Counted from the first letter of the stretch, positions 1 through 9,437 are shown. The stretch is DNA of 64,000 bases from Panacagrimonas sp041635265 (GCA_041635265.1 JBFJJV010000002.1:5023-69022); one strand, 5' to 3'. A program made the numbers and translations. Notes: generated by a model not told the origin, from the sequence alone.

Positions 1-617
1 TTGGCAAGCTGGATCGCGACAATAATCTGCGGGCGGAAACCAGCCTAGAAAAGCTGGCCACCCTGAAACCCGCTTACGACAAAAAAGGCAGCGGAACGCT
101 CACTGCCGGCAATTCCACTCCGCTTACCGACGGCGCTTCCGCGGTGCTGCTCAGCAGCGAGGATTGGGCCGCCGCTCGCGGTCTCGAACCGCAGGCCTAC
201 CTGACTCACTGCGAAACGGCGGCCGTTGATTTCGCGACCGGCAAGGAGGGTCTGCTCATGGCGCCCGCCTACGCCGTACCGCGTATGCTTGAACGCGCTG
301 GCCTGAGCCTGCAGGATTTCGATTTCTACGAAATCCACGAGGCCTTCGCCGCGCAGGTCCTGTGCACCCTCGCCGCCTGGGAAGACAAATCCTTCTGCAA
401 GAATCAGCTGGGCCTGCCCAAGGCTCTGGGCGCGATTGATCGCAATCGCCTGAACATCCGCGGCAGCTCGGTCGCGCTGGGGCACCCCTTTGCGGCGACC
501 GGCGGTCGCATCATTGCCACTCTCGCGAAAATCATTGACGAGAATCGCGGTGGTCGCGGATTGATCTCGATTTGTGCGGCAGGTGGTCTGGGGATCACAG
601 CCATTCTCGCGCGCTAG
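1..617 (+). CDS. fadI: Thiolase, FadI-like acetyl-CoA acyltransferase (3' part)
   Basis: The reading frame is open from the left edge, so the N-terminal part with the nucleophilic Cys lies outside the window. About 204 residues of the C-terminal half are present. They carry the thiolase signatures HEAFAAQ, GHPFAATGGR and CAAGGLG, which hold the catalytic His and the second active-site Cys. Thiolases of this group cleave 3-ketoacyl-CoA to acetyl-CoA in fatty-acid beta-oxidation. The run GTLTAGNSTPLTDGA resembles FadI more than the shorter biosynthetic PhaA/AtoB enzymes. A FadJ partner, if present, would lie to the left. The subfamily assignment is an inference from motif wording. Confidence 0.8.
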   Translation, partial: GKLDRDNNLRAETSLEKLATLKPAYDKKGSGTLTAGNSTPLTDGASAVLLSSEDWAAARGLEPQAYLTHCETAAVDFATGKEGLLMAPAYAVPRMLERAGLSLQDFDFYEIHEAFAAQVLCTLAAWEDKSFCKNQLGLPKALGAIDRNRLNIRGSSVALGHPFAATGGRIIATLAKIIDENRGGRGLISICAAGGLGITAILAR

Positions 618-743
618 CGTGGCTCGTCACTGATCGCGAAAATTTGCGATCAGCGGCTCAAGCCTTTGCCGACGCAGGTAACATAGGTCCCGAAAAATAA
701 TCTGCCGTCGCGTGCGGTGATCATTTCAGGGAGATGTGCAGGC

Positions 744-2090
744 TTGAAAGGCGCAGAAAACCGCGAGTTATGGGGCAGCCGCTTCGGATTCGTCATGGCG
801 GCTGCCGGCTCGGCCGTCGGCCTAGGCAATATCTGGCGTTTTCCCTATGTGATGGGGGAAAACGGTGGTGGCGCCTTTTTGCTGATCTATATCGCCATCG
901 TTGCGATCTTCGGCATGTCGCTTGCAATGTCCGAGATTGCTGTCGGCCGCGCTACCCGGCGCAATCCCGTTGGTGCATTCTCACTATTGGGCGGACCGAT
1001 GTGGAGACCTCTGGGGTTTCTCGGTGTCCTTTCCGGGTTTGTCATTCTGTCTTTCTACACCGTCGTCGCCGGCTGGACGCTGGCTTATATCGGTTTCATG
1101 TTGCGCGGAATACTCGCCTCGACAGATCCCACGATTCTAGCTGGCACCTTCGATCAATTCATCAGCTCCGCACTGCATCCGCTGGCCTATGCGGCCCTGT
1201 TCATGGCCGGCGTTGCTACTGTCGTTGCCGGCGGAATATCCAAAGGCATAGAGCGCTTCAGCAAATTTTTGATGCCAACCCTGTTCCTGCTGCTGCTGGG
1301 CCTGACTCTGCGCGCCGTTACCTTGCCGGGGGCTACGGAGGGACTCAATTTTTTCCTGAGCCCCGATTTCTCGAAAGTCAGCGTGGCCACCTTTGGCGCG
1401 GCTCTGGCTCAGGCCTTTTTCTCCCTGAGTCTGGGCATGGGCTGCATGCTCACCTATGGGTCCTATCTGCGCCGGGATTCGCGTATTCCTTCTACTACCG
1501 CTGCCGTAGTCAGTCTTGATCTCGTGGTTTCAGTATTGGCTGGCTTGATGGTGATGAGCATCGTATTTTCTTTTGGCTTTGATCCCGCAGCAGGGCCGGG
1601 CCTGACCTTTATCACCCTGCCGGCCATCTTTGCTTCCATGTCCGGCGGCGTATTCTTTGGCGTCGCCTTCTTCGTTCTGCTGGCGATCGCTGCGCTGACT
1701 TCCGCCATCTCCATTCTTGAACCCACCGTCGCTTATTTGGTCGACGAACATCAGTTATCGCGAAGAAACGCGGTCATTGCCTGCGCGCTGCTGTGCTTCG
1801 CGCTGGCAATCCCCTCGTCCCTGTCATTTGGCCACCTCTCGAATTTTCATATTCTTGACCGCTCGTTTTTTGATCTGATGGACCACGCGGCAACCAACTA
1901 TATGCTCCCCATGGGCGCGCTGCTCTCTTCATTATTCGTGGGCTGGAAATGGTCGGACGGGGCTGCTGCCGAGTTATCGACCCATGACCGAACGCCTGCT
2001 GCCTGGATACAAGGCTGGCTCCTGCTGCTGCGCTTTGTCGCACCCGTCTGCCTGGCATGGATTCTTTTAAGCTCCGCCGGACTGATTTGA
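744..2090 (+). CDS. Sodium-dependent transporter, SNF/NSS family
   Basis: A polytopic inner-membrane protein of about 448 residues. Its N-terminal stretch GSRFGFVMAAAGSAVGLGNI and the following WRFPYVMGENGGGAFL are the classic NSS TM1 sequence that lines the substrate and Na+ sites. About eleven hydrophobic segments follow, so it probably co-imports an amino acid with Na+; the substrate cannot be read from sequence. The TTG at 744 is preferred because an AGGGAG Shine-Dalgarno stands about 9 bases upstream. An in-frame GTG at 717 would place that motif inside the gene. It is followed after 13 bases by a second Na+/amino-acid symporter in the same direction, so co-transcription is likely. Confidence 0.88.
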   Translation: MKGAENRELWGSRFGFVMAAAGSAVGLGNIWRFPYVMGENGGGAFLLIYIAIVAIFGMSLAMSEIAVGRATRRNPVGAFSLLGGPMWRPLGFLGVLSGFVILSFYTVVAGWTLAYIGFMLRGILASTDPTILAGTFDQFISSALHPLAYAALFMAGVATVVAGGISKGIERFSKFLMPTLFLLLLGLTLRAVTLPGATEGLNFFLSPDFSKVSVATFGAALAQAFFSLSLGMGCMLTYGSYLRRDSRIPSTTAAVVSLDLVVSVLAGLMVMSIVFSFGFDPAAGPGLTFITLPAIFASMSGGVFFGVAFFVLLAIAALTSAISILEPTVAYLVDEHQLSRRNAVIACALLCFALAIPSSLSFGHLSNFHILDRSFFDLMDHAATNYMLPMGALLSSLFVGWKWSDGAAAELSTHDRTPAAWIQGWLLLLRFVAPVCLAWILLSSAGLI

Positions 2091-2103
2091 AAAATCGAAG
2101 GAA

Positions 2104-3780
2104 ATGGATATTTTGGAAACCTTTTTTTCTACGCTAGACGCGATCAATGCCGTAATGCTGTCGGTTCCCGTGCTGATCTCTCTACTCGTCATGGCGGTGC
2201 TCTTCACCTTCTGGAGCGGGTTTTCCCAGTACCGATCCTTAACGCATGGCGTCGCGCTAATCACCGGGCGCGGCATCAACACGGCATCGGGCAAAGGTGC
2301 GCTCACCCACTTCCAGGCGCTATCCGCTGCACTCTCCGGGACTGTAGGCCTGGGCAATATCGCAGGGGTAGCCATTGCGGTGCAGTACGGTGGGCCCGGT
2401 GCAGTGTTATGGATGTGGGTCGTTGGCCTGCTCGGGATGGCGCTTAAAAGCGCGGAAGTCACTCTGTCGATGCTTTACCGCGACACTTCCGACCCCGAGG
2501 ATCCGCACGGCGGTGCCATGTACGTCTGTCGAAATGGTTTAGCCAAGTTGGGACCGGGCTGGGGCAAGATCGCCAAGATCGCAGGTGGATTCTTCTGCCT
2601 ATCCGTTTTCACCTTCGCCGTGACGGGCGGCAATATGTTTCAGGCTTGGAGCATCGGCCACACCACACACGCCTATTTTGATGTTCCGAGCTGGATCAGC
2701 GGCCTGATTCTGGCTGCACTGGTGGCGGTAGTTCTCATCGGCGGCGTCAAGCGAATCGGCGCGACGGCCGATAAACTGGTCCCGCTCATGTGTGTCGTTT
2801 ATGTTTTTGCTGGACTCTATGTGTTGGCCGGTAATATTGACCAGCTTCCTGGTATTTTCCGCCTTATCTTTGCATCTGCATTTGCACCGACCGAAGCACT
2901 TGGCGCATTTACCGGAGCGAGCCTTGGCATGGCCTTCATTTTCGGAATGAAGCGCGCCCTGTTTTCGTCAGAGTCTGGTCTGGGAACCGCGCCCATCGCG
3001 CACAGCGCGGTCAAAACCAACGAGCCGGTTACCGAAGGTGTGGTCGCTGGACTGGAGCCGCTGATTGACACTCTGATCGTGTGTACGATCACCGCCCTGG
3101 TTATCCTCTCGAGCGGACTTTGGAATCGTGCTCCGGACCAGCAATGGATCGAGCCCCCAACGTTTACCTTGGCGGAAAACAACAAATGGCAGCTCTCGCC
3201 GACAGATCTACAGCCCGCAGACGATGAGGATCTTGCCAAGCAGGATCAGGTCTTTGTGGTCGCCAATATCGACCGGGAGCGCCAACGTATCTACGGAAGG
3301 GTTCAGCATACAGATATTGGACTGGAGGTCACCTGGGATTCGGTAGTCAGCGACAAAATCCCCGAATTGGCAGAGTCGGGAATCTTTGCGGACTATGGTG
3401 CGTCCACGCTGACTGCGAAAGCATTTGACCAGGCCCAGCCCGGCCTAGGCAAGTGGATGGTCACGCTGGCGGTCTGGCTGTTTGGCTTTTCCACCATCAT
3501 TACCTATGGCTATTACGGCGAACAATGCGTTCGCTACTTCGGCGGCGGTGATACCAGCGTGCGTCACTATCGTGTGTTCTGGTGCCTGCTCGTGGCCATT
3601 ACTTGTACTGGCTTCATCCGAACGGCCAGAGAAGTGGACACTCTTTCAACGGTTGCTTTGGGCTTCATGCTGGCTGTAAATCTTCCAATTTTGGCCATTC
3701 TCGGCTCCAAAGCGATGCAAGCTTGGCACGATTATTTCGCACGGCTCAATAGCGGTCAGATCGCACGCAAGGCTTCCTGA
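2104..3780 (+). CDS. Alanine/glycine:cation symporter, AGCS family, with large insert
   Basis: At 558 residues this is longer than typical AGCS proteins (about 450-480). Diagnostic motifs are FQALSAALSGTVGLGNIAGV near residue 75 and ESGLGTAPIAHSAVKTNEPV near 295, which form the substrate/Na+ pathway. The extra length is a hydrophilic, mixed-charge block at about residues 345-440, between the membrane segment ending VILSSGLWN and the one starting KWMVTLAVWLFGF. Na+-coupled uptake of alanine or glycine is the family role. The stop overlaps the hemH start by one base, which suggests translational coupling although the functions look unrelated. Confidence 0.88.
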   Translation: MDILETFFSTLDAINAVMLSVPVLISLLVMAVLFTFWSGFSQYRSLTHGVALITGRGINTASGKGALTHFQALSAALSGTVGLGNIAGVAIAVQYGGPGAVLWMWVVGLLGMALKSAEVTLSMLYRDTSDPEDPHGGAMYVCRNGLAKLGPGWGKIAKIAGGFFCLSVFTFAVTGGNMFQAWSIGHTTHAYFDVPSWISGLILAALVAVVLIGGVKRIGATADKLVPLMCVVYVFAGLYVLAGNIDQLPGIFRLIFASAFAPTEALGAFTGASLGMAFIFGMKRALFSSESGLGTAPIAHSAVKTNEPVTEGVVAGLEPLIDTLIVCTITALVILSSGLWNRAPDQQWIEPPTFTLAENNKWQLSPTDLQPADDEDLAKQDQVFVVANIDRERQRIYGRVQHTDIGLEVTWDSVVSDKIPELAESGIFADYGASTLTAKAFDQAQPGLGKWMVTLAVWLFGFSTIITYGYYGEQCVRYFGGGDTSVRHYRVFWCLLVAITCTGFIRTAREVDTLSTVALGFMLAVNLPILAILGSKAMQAWHDYFARLNSGQIARKAS

Positions 3781-4886
3781 TGGACAAAGACATGGAACAA
3801 GCACATAGCGCGCAGGCACGAACAGGTGTGCTGTTGGTCAATCTCGGAACGCCTCAAGCGCCTACTGCCAGCGCAATTCGCGCTTACTTGAGGCAGTTTC
3901 TTTCGGATCAGCGAGTCGTTGAATTACCGCGACTCCTGTGGCTTCCTATTCTGTATGGTTTCATTCTGCCATTTCGCCCGCGAAAACTTGTGCATGCCTA
4001 CGCCAAGGTTTGGGGCGAAGACGGATCGCCGCTGATGGCGATATCGCGAAGACAAGCCAAGGCAGTACAGAAAATCCTTGGCGAGGACCCGGCAGTTGAA
4101 TTGGCCATGACCTACGGTGAGCCCTCCATCGACAACGCGCTGAGCAAACTCGAGTCCCAAGGCGTAGGAAAGGTTCTGATATTGCCTCTGTACCCTCAGT
4201 ATTCGGGCACGACGACGGCCGCAACGATGGATGCACTCTTTGCGGCCCTCGGCAGGCGCCGCTGGCTACCAGAGATTCGCACCATCAATAGTTACCACGA
4301 TGAGCCGAGCTATATCCAGGCACTCGCGAAGAGCGTCGAATCACATTGGCTTGCGGCAGGACGCGGCGATCATTTACTGATGTCCTTTCATTCAATTCCG
4401 CGCAAATATCTTGAGAAAGGCGATCCCTATTTCTGCCAATGTCACAAGACGGCACGACTTCTAGCAGAGCGGCTGCAATTGCAGCAGCGTGACTGGTCGA
4501 TCAGTTTTCAGTCGCGCCTGGGGCGGCAGCCCTGGCTGCAGCCTTATTCTGATCTGGTCATACCGCAGCTGGCCCGCACAGGCCAACGCAAGCTGGACGT
4601 GATCTGCCCTGGCTTCTCTGCGGACTGCCTGGAAACGCTGGAAGAGGTCGCGATTCGATACGCCGACGACTTTACTGCAGCGGGCGGCGAGGCCCTGCGT
4701 TATATCCCCGCACTCAATGATCAGGTCGATCACATCAACTGCATCGCTTCTCTACTAAGTAAGCACAGCACGGACTGGTCCACAATTCCACGACTGAATG
4801 CGCATGAGCTTGAGGCTAGGCAAGATCGCGTAAGAAAGATCATGCCAGCACTGCACTCTCCTGAACTGCTTGCACCGCCCCGTTAA
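3780..4886 (+). CDS. hemH: Ferrochelatase
   Basis: Inserts Fe2+ into protoporphyrin IX, the last step of protoheme synthesis. The 368-residue protein opens with GVLLVNLGTPQAPTASAIRAYL, carries SFHSIP with the metal-binding His at about residue 204, and ends the core with CPGFSADCLETLEEV, which holds the conserved Glu near 285. ATG 3780 overlaps the preceding stop (TGATG); a second ATG at 3792 is also possible. The following gene on the other strand ends only about 20 bases away, so transcription converges here with no obvious terminator hairpin. Confidence 0.95.
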   Translation: MDKDMEQAHSAQARTGVLLVNLGTPQAPTASAIRAYLRQFLSDQRVVELPRLLWLPILYGFILPFRPRKLVHAYAKVWGEDGSPLMAISRRQAKAVQKILGEDPAVELAMTYGEPSIDNALSKLESQGVGKVLILPLYPQYSGTTTAATMDALFAALGRRRWLPEIRTINSYHDEPSYIQALAKSVESHWLAAGRGDHLLMSFHSIPRKYLEKGDPYFCQCHKTARLLAERLQLQQRDWSISFQSRLGRQPWLQPYSDLVIPQLARTGQRKLDVICPGFSADCLETLEEVAIRYADDFTAAGGEALRYIPALNDQVDHINCIASLLSKHSTDWSTIPRLNAHELEARQDRVRKIMPALHSPELLAPPR

Positions 4887-4905
4887 CGATCCGCCTATCC
4901 ACGCT

Positions 4906-6207
4906 TTAGCGCTGAATCACTTGCAGCTCGACGCGCGCGCCATTACCCGAGCCTGCATTATCAGCTGCACCCGGAGCCAGTCGCACATCACTCAGCCGCA
5001 CGCCGGCTGAAACCAGATAAGCGCGTACGGTTGCCGCCCGGCTCTCTGCGAGCCGATGCGCAGCTCTGCCGGTCTCATTCTCTCCGATTGCCCCGGTCAC
5101 CATGACAAGGTCCAGACCTTTTCTGGCGAGAACGTCTTTCGCGAATTTATCCAGGGCCGCCCTGTCCTCTGGCTCTAGAAAGGCGCTGTAGGGTCTGAAA
5201 TCTATTCGCAGTGAGGGCGGCGCTGGCACCTTGGGACTGGGTGAGGACAAAGCAGGCGTCTCGGCGGGAATTTCAGAGGGTGCATTGGCTGGAACCGGGG
5301 CGATTTCGCCGCCATTCAGCAGGCGGATCTCCGCGCGCGCTTTTGCTGCAGAAAATTCCGCTGACGAGCGCGGTTCTGCGGCACCTGCCACCTGCATGTG
5401 AAGTTGTCGTTGGGCCAATCCGCGGGCCAGCAATTCCCGCCGAACCGTAACCGCCCTGCTGGCCGCCAAGCCTCGCCCCGCGCTCCCATCTGCCACCGGA
5501 TCAGAATGGCCGCTGATCAGCAGTACTGCGTGGGGAAGCTCCCGTAGCGTGCTGCCATAGACTTCCACCGCCTCATCGATTGCGGCGCTTCCGTTCAGGA
5601 CCGCTTCACCGTCGGCAAAGGGAACAAGAATGACGCGCGGTGGCGACGGTGCCACCGCCCCCGCCCCCGCCATCGATTCGCGTGATGCCTGTGCCACGGA
5701 CCTAGCGCGCGGTTTTGAAGAGGGGCTCTGCACCACCGCTGGCGGCGGCGGGCGTGTTGCTACCGGGCCCGCGACAAGACCTGGACCTGGCTCGCGCAAT
5801 TGTGCGCTAGCTAGCTGGCCGGGGGCACAACCCAGAGCATTGACGACTGTTGAAAAAGGGGTAGCTGGACAACGATCGATGCCATCGGCCACACCGTCAA
5901 TGTCTTCATCCAGAGCGCAACCCTGATCGTCGATTACTGCATTTTCTGGAGAAAAGGGACACGCGTCAGCACGATCAGAAATGCCGTCTCCGTCCTCGTC
6001 TTCGGCCAGAGAGCAGCCTCTCCGATCGACCGGCACGCCCGGCACACTATCCAGACAGAGATCTTGCTGATCAGCAACGCCATCGGCGTCGCCATCAAAA
6101 ACAGTGTCGTCGTCAGACGCAATGCCATGCCCAGTCCAGGCAAGAGTCGACACAAAAATCATCAACAGTATCTTGATTCTTCGTGCGTACATTCCTGTCT
6201 GGATCAT
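4906..6207 (-). CDS. Secreted protein with TSP3 repeats and two OmpA-like domains
   Basis: An N-terminal signal peptide (hydrophobic ILLMIFVSTLAW, then GHGIAS) is followed by about three Asp-rich thrombospondin type-3 calcium repeats, each ending in a conserved GC (residues about 40-130). A Pro-rich linker leads to two consecutive OmpA-like peptidoglycan-binding folds. The first (about 195-285) keeps the GHSD and LAASRA positions that correspond to the Asp/Arg diaminopimelate clamp. The second (about 335-435) keeps LAESRA but has lost the Asp. ATG 6207 is preferred over GTG 6222, with a weak GAGA upstream. It lies downstream of an OmpA-family gene but is separated from it by a strong terminator. 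A cell-wall anchoring or sensing role is inferred. Confidence 0.72.
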   Translation of the reverse strand: MIQTGMYARRIKILLMIFVSTLAWTGHGIASDDDTVFDGDADGVADQQDLCLDSVPGVPVDRRGCSLAEDEDGDGISDRADACPFSPENAVIDDQGCALDEDIDGVADGIDRCPATPFSTVVNALGCAPGQLASAQLREPGPGLVAGPVATRPPPPAVVQSPSSKPRARSVAQASRESMAGAGAVAPSPPRVILVPFADGEAVLNGSAAIDEAVEVYGSTLRELPHAVLLISGHSDPVADGSAGRGLAASRAVTVRRELLARGLAQRQLHMQVAGAAEPRSSAEFSAAKARAEIRLLNGGEIAPVPANAPSEIPAETPALSSPSPKVPAPPSLRIDFRPYSAFLEPEDRAALDKFAKDVLARKGLDLVMVTGAIGENETGRAAHRLAESRAATVRAYLVSAGVRLSDVRLAPGAADNAGSGNGARVELQVIQR

Positions 6208-6272
6208 CAATTCTCTACTCACGGTCCCGAGCCGATAATCTGACTCAATTTGAAAACGGGAGAGTACAAAAA

Positions 6273-6298
6273 AAAGCCCCGCGCTTAGGCGGGGCTTT
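6273..6298 (-). terminator. Intrinsic terminator downstream of ompA-like gene
   Basis: A perfect 10-bp stem, AAAGCCCCGC pairing with GCGGGGCTTT around a 6-nt loop. A-rich and T-rich flanks on both sides mean it can work in either direction. It sits just after the stop of the 6319-7428 gene and before the start of the next minus-strand gene, so it should uncouple the two. Confidence 0.88.
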
Positions 6299-6318
6299 AT
6301 TTATTTACGACGCCCCGC

Positions 6319-7428
6319 TCACTTTTCGCTCGTGCGAACCTCTGCACGACGATTCAGAGCGCGACCTTCAGCATTGGAGTTAGAAGCCTTGGGTCGTGTC
6401 TCACCGTAAGCTTGGGTGCTGATTCGTGCGCCGTCAACGCCCTTGCGCAGCAGGTACTGCTTGACCACTACGGCGCGTCGCTCTGACAGCCCCTGATTGT
6501 AACCATCGGTGCCGACCCAGTCCGTGTGGCCGGAGATGTTCACCTTGAGACTTGGATACTGTTTGCTCAGTTCCTCAATGACGCTGGCGGCGTTGTCCAG
6601 CAAGGACCGTGCATAGTCGCTCAGCTCAGACTTGTCGAAGGCGAAATGTACGTCTTCGAACTTCTGATTCGGATCGCCCTTGACAGTTTTCTCTGTTGGG
6701 CAGCCCTTGCTATCCACCGCCACGCCCTTGGGTGTTTCGGGGCAGAGGTCGGCCGAATCACAAACGCCATCACCATCACTATCTGCACAGGCAGCAGGTG
6801 CGGGTGCGGCTGGCGCGACATAAGGCTTGGCTCCGAGCGGAACGACAAAGCCGACATTCAACACTGCTTCGCCGACGTCGTCCTGATTCGCACCCCCAAA
6901 GGCGTCGTCACCAAAGAAAATCTGACGGTAGCGCAGATCAGTGCGGAAACCCATTTCCTGTCCCCAAAGTTCAAAGAACTTCATCATGCCGATGCCGACA
7001 TCAGCAAATGGGTCTGTGGAGACGTTGTTCTGACTCTTGATGCCGGTGCGGATTCCACCGGCACCAATACCGAAGTAAGGGGAGAATGAGGGGTTACGGC
7101 TGTAGAAAAACAGCGCGTCCAGCTTGGCACCGTAATCTTCCATATCCGGACCACCAGCCGTGCGGCCAGTATAATTATGCGCAAATGCAGAAAGCTCAAT
7201 ACCGAACCAGCGGTTGATCGCCTTACCCACACCCAGCTGCACACCCTTGCCCTTGGATATGGTCTCAGGCGTGCCACCTACGAGATCATCGCGGTCATCT
7301 TCTTCGAAGACATGGCTATAGAGTCCGGAGAAGTACGGACGCATCTCCTGATACTGATCGCCGGCCAAAGCTTGCGACGAAACGCCCAACGCGGCTGCGA
7401 GCACACCTGCCCCAATCAGCTTATTCAT
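6319..7428 (-). CDS. OmpA-family outer membrane protein
   Basis: The mature protein has three parts: an N-terminal eight-strand-type beta-barrel (about residues 22-205, alternating aromatic strands, DLRYRQIFFGDDAFGG), one TSP3 calcium repeat (DSDGDGVCDSADLCP) and a C-terminal OmpA peptidoglycan-binding domain with VHFAFDKSEL, ISGHTDWVGTDGYN and LSERRAVVV. It tethers the outer membrane to the murein. The start is placed at ATG 7428 (MNKLIGAGVLAAALGVSSQA, a clean signal peptide) with GGGGA about 10 bases upstream. An upstream in-frame codon at 7464 would bury the signal peptide. The gene has its own promoter-like element and terminator, which suggests a monocistronic, strongly expressed unit. 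Confidence 0.88.
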   Translation of the reverse strand: MNKLIGAGVLAAALGVSSQALAGDQYQEMRPYFSGLYSHVFEEDDRDDLVGGTPETISKGKGVQLGVGKAINRWFGIELSAFAHNYTGRTAGGPDMEDYGAKLDALFFYSRNPSFSPYFGIGAGGIRTGIKSQNNVSTDPFADVGIGMMKFFELWGQEMGFRTDLRYRQIFFGDDAFGGANQDDVGEAVLNVGFVVPLGAKPYVAPAAPAPAACADSDGDGVCDSADLCPETPKGVAVDSKGCPTEKTVKGDPNQKFEDVHFAFDKSELSDYARSLLDNAASVIEELSKQYPSLKVNISGHTDWVGTDGYNQGLSERRAVVVKQYLLRKGVDGARISTQAYGETRPKASNSNAEGRALNRRAEVRTSEK

Positions 7429-7496
7429 TTGCCTAAATCCCCTGGATTCAATTCTAAAATTCAATTTTATTGCCCGACTCGGGCGGTACCGCGACT

Positions 7497-7527
7497 ATTA
7501 TAGGCATGCTGCCATGCCTTGCGACAA
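7497..7527 (-). promoter_or_regulatory. Putative sigma-70 promoter of the ompA-like gene
   Basis: On the minus strand a consensus TATAAT (7502-7497) stands about 70 bases upstream of the ATG, with TTGTCG 19 bases further upstream. The -10 is perfect; the spacer is longer than ideal. The long AT-rich leader would fit regulation by small RNAs, as is common for OmpA mRNAs, but that is inference. Confidence 0.55.
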
Positions 7528-7630
7528 TCCCCTAATCCTTGGAATTGGGCCGGAAAGCAAACCGGGCGCATGGTTTACAAATACGCCTTAATTTTCCCTG
7601 AATCCTAATCCTAATTTGGAGTTTCACATT

Positions 7631-8656
7631 GTGATCGAGTTTTTGGCCGAGTACGGCCTGTTTCTGGCAAAATCTGTGACGATGGTTGCGGCCATCCTGT
7701 TCCTAGCGGCCAACCTTTTCTCCCTGGTCAGAACTGCCAAGGAACAATCGGCCGATCACCTGAAAGTGCGCAACGTGGGACATCGCCTGCGCGACATGGC
7801 CGACACCCTGAATTTTGAAGTCCTGGACGACCAGGAGCTCAAAAAACTACAGAAAGAGCGCAAAACGGAGGAGAAATCAGCGGCAAAGGCACGCAAGCGC
7901 GGTGAGTCCCCCAAATCCAGGGTGTTCGTTCTCGAGTTCGATGGCGATATTCAGGCCCATGCGGTCAATAGCCTGCGTGAAGAAATCAGTGCCTTATTGC
8001 AGATTGCCCGGCCCAGCGACGAGGTGCTACTCCGGCTGGAGAGTTCGGGCGGACTGGTTCACGCCTATGGCCTAGCGGCCTCACAGCTGGCGCGCATTCG
8101 TGCGCGCGGCATCCGGCTGACGGTTGCGGTCGACAAAGTTGCCGCCAGCGGGGGCTACCTCATGGCCTGCGTCGCGGATCGCATTCTCGCTGCGCCATTT
8201 GCCGTGATCGGTTCAATTGGCGTGGTGGCGCAGATTCCCAATTTCAACCGCCTGCTTAAGCGCAATGACATTGATCTGGAGTTGCATACAGCAGGCGAAT
8301 ACAAACGCACCCTGACCCTCTTTGGTGAGAATACCGATGCGGATCGTGCCAAATTCAAAGAAGATCTCGAAGACACGCACACCCTGTTCAAGTCCTTTGT
8401 TTCGGAGCACCGACCCGCGCTAGATCTGGAAAAAGTCGCCACGGGCGAGCACTGGTTCGGCACTCGCGCTGCGGAACTGAAATTGGTTGATGAACTTTGC
8501 AGCAGCGATGACTACTTGCTGCGCAGAGTCGAAGATGCGGAAGTCTTCGAAGTGAGCTATGAGATACGCAAGCCTCTGGCCGAGCGGCTCGGCCTTGGCA
8601 TGGCCCGGCTGAGCTCCGCATTCAGCAGGAAGGCCTTTACGGCCTCCGCGCCCTAA
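7631..8656 (+). CDS. sohB: Inner-membrane protease SohB, peptidase S49
   Basis: A signal-peptide-peptidase-like serine protease of 341 residues. An N-terminal membrane anchor (EYGLFLAKSVTMVAAILFLA) is followed by a charged linker and an S49 domain. Nucleophilic Ser173 lies in VAASGGYLMA and general-base Lys225 in GEYKRTL, the Ser/Lys dyad of this family. The N-terminus MIEFLAEYGLFLAK parallels E. coli SohB. GTG 7631 is chosen because GGAG lies about 9 bases upstream; a TTG at 7616 would overlap that motif. It stands alone, divergent from the ompA-like gene. Confidence 0.9.
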   Translation: MIEFLAEYGLFLAKSVTMVAAILFLAANLFSLVRTAKEQSADHLKVRNVGHRLRDMADTLNFEVLDDQELKKLQKERKTEEKSAAKARKRGESPKSRVFVLEFDGDIQAHAVNSLREEISALLQIARPSDEVLLRLESSGGLVHAYGLAASQLARIRARGIRLTVAVDKVAASGGYLMACVADRILAAPFAVIGSIGVVAQIPNFNRLLKRNDIDLELHTAGEYKRTLTLFGENTDADRAKFKEDLEDTHTLFKSFVSEHRPALDLEKVATGEHWFGTRAAELKLVDELCSSDDYLLRRVEDAEVFEVSYEIRKPLAERLGLGMARLSSAFSRKAFTASAP

Positions 8657-8804
8657 GGTCAGGTCAGTTCGGCGACCCGGGGGGCTGACGGCGAGTCGCA
8701 GGGGTTGATAATCTTGGCACTTGCCTAGGTTCAAATTGATGAGCCGGTATCGTGGCGAGACGCTGGGCAAATATAACAACGAACACCGACAGGAAAAGAT
8801 CGAG

Positions 8805-9437
8805 ATGAAGCTCACCAGCAAGTCGTTTGAGCATGGGGGCCTGATTCCGGGCCGATGCGCATTTGCCGTCAAGGCGCCCAAGAGTCACGTTCGGCTCTCT
8901 GAAAATCTCAATCCGGGGCTGTCCTGGAGCAACCTCCCTGAGGGAACCAAGAGTCTGGTCTTGCTGTGCCTTGATCCCGACGTGCCGTCCAAGCCCGACG
9001 ACGTCAACAAGGAGGATCGAGAAGTGCCACTGAAGCTACCGCGCACCGCATTTACGCATTGGGTGATGGTGGACATCTCCCCGGATACCGACGAGATTGC
9101 CGAAGGTGCGTGTTCGCGCGGTGTCACCGCAAAAGGCAAGGACAAGCCCGCTGGCCCCGAAGGCTCGCGCCAAGGCATCAATGACTATACCCACTGGTTC
9201 GATGGAGATGCCGAGATGGGTGGGCAATACTTTGGCTACGATGGACCTTGCCCCCCCTGGAATGACAGTGTCACCCATCATTACCGTTTCGAGCTACATG
9301 CCACGAAACTGGAAAGATGCCCCGTAGAAGGTGCGTTTACAGCAGCCCAGGTACAGGAGGCCATCAAGGGTCAGGTGCTGGCTTCCGCCACCCTTACCGG
9401 GCGCTACAGCCTGAATCCGCGCATTCGCCTTTTGTAG
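8805..9437 (+). CDS. YbhB/YbcL (PEBP-like) family protein
   Basis: A 210-residue member of the phosphatidylethanolamine-binding/Raf-kinase-inhibitor-like family. The anion-pocket signatures are LVLLCLDPDVP, FTHWVMVDI and YFGYDGPCPPWNDSVTHHYRF. It has no signal peptide and is probably cytosolic. The bacterial family has no firmly established function. ATG 8805 has AGGA about 10 bases upstream; the frame is open further upstream but without family similarity. Confidence 0.85.
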   Translation: MKLTSKSFEHGGLIPGRCAFAVKAPKSHVRLSENLNPGLSWSNLPEGTKSLVLLCLDPDVPSKPDDVNKEDREVPLKLPRTAFTHWVMVDISPDTDEIAEGACSRGVTAKGKDKPAGPEGSRQGINDYTHWFDGDAEMGGQYFGYDGPCPPWNDSVTHHYRFELHATKLERCPVEGAFTAAQVQEAIKGQVLASATLTGRYSLNPRIRLL

